Of a stretch of 5,650 bases of DNA, positions 5,444-5,650 are shown piece by piece; positions within the stretch are counted from its first letter, which is position 1, and the number at the start of each line of letters is the position of its first letter. The notes under the pieces are model-generated. The model searched no databases. It worked only from the letters and a program-made list of their open reading frames with translations, and had not been told where the DNA came from. The stretch is from an uncultured Ectothiorhodospiraceae bacterium (GTDB taxonomy: Bacteria; Pseudomonadota; Gammaproteobacteria; UBA6429; Thiohalophilaceae). The stretch is taken from the NCBI GenBank assembly GCA_947259425.1, contig CAMYMO010000008.1, forward strand, positions 1-5,650, written 5' to 3'. The position numbers and the translations under genes were made by a program.

Positions 5444-5650
5444 ATGTTAGAGCGATTGTCCAATAAGCGAGTTCTACTTGGTGTGACGGGCAGCATAGCC
5501 GCTTACAAGGCCGGTGAGATTGTTCGCCGCTTACGTGAGTATGGTGCTCAGGTCAGGGTCATCATGACGTCTGCGGCGACTGATTTTGTCACGCCGATGA
5601 CTTTCCAGGCCCTGTCAGGTAACCCGGTGCATCAACACTTATTAGATACC
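5444..5650 (+). CDS. coaBC: Phosphopantothenoylcysteine synthetase/decarboxylase (CoaBC), 3' end cut off
   Basis: The 69 visible residues begin MLERLSNKRVLLGVTGSIAA and continue YKAGEIVRRLREYGAQVRVI, MTSAATDFVTPMTFQALSGN. This is the N-terminal flavoprotein (CoaC) half of the bifunctional enzyme that couples phosphopantothenate to cysteine and decarboxylates the product in coenzyme A synthesis. GVTGSIAAYK is the FMN-binding loop and VIMTSAATDFVTP the next conserved strand and loop. Full-length proteins are about 400 residues, so most of the gene, including the CoaB domain, lies beyond the right edge. GGAG at 5429-5432 is 11 bases before the ATG, rather far. Another ATG at 5427 is out of frame and closes after seven codons. 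Divergent placement against radC agrees with E. coli, where dut follows. Confidence 0.96.
   Translation, partial: MLERLSNKRVLLGVTGSIAAYKAGEIVRRLREYGAQVRVIMTSAATDFVTPMTFQALSGNPVHQHLLDT

Overview
The window reads as a chromosomal segment of a moderate-GC gammaproteobacterium. The ribosomal proteins L28 and L33, RadC and CoaBC are all of the gammaproteobacterial type, and the arrangement coaBC divergent from radC-rpmB-rpmG is the one seen in Escherichia coli and relatives. Genus cannot be decided from the sequence alone.

Layout, left to right. Positions 1-1725 (+) hold the C-terminal five sixths or so of a HyuA-type hydantoinase/5-oxoprolinase subunit; its reading frame is open through the left edge, so the true start lies outside. 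It is followed by a 132-bp gap that lacks the expected partner subunit hyuB. Converging on it is an EAL-HDOD two-domain signalling protein (1858-3078, -), preceded by a near-consensus flagellar sigma-28 promoter. Upstream of that is an orphan GspG-like membrane-anchored protein without a prepilin cleavage motif (3247-3681, -). A 379-bp stretch without a convincing gene (3682-4060) contains an imperfect inverted repeat just past rpmG. Then come rpmG (4061-4231, -), rpmB (4244-4480, -) and radC (4613-5299, -). A 144-bp divergent promoter region with a perfect 8+8 palindrome leads to the start of coaBC (5444 to the right edge, +).

Functionally the right part (radC, rpmBG, coaBC) is conserved housekeeping: ribosome assembly, coenzyme A synthesis and a JAMM-domain protein of unclear role. 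The left part is accessory: an amidohydrolase-type subunit, a regulatory protein probably tied to the flagellar regulon, and a lone pseudopilin-fold protein. The conserved synteny ends just after rpmG, where E. coli has mutM. I see no CRISPR array, tRNA, insertion sequence or clear rho-independent terminator. I found no convincing new multi-gene system; the best leads are the sigma-28 promoter on the EAL-HDOD gene, the uncleavable GspG-like protein, and the radC/coaBC palindrome.
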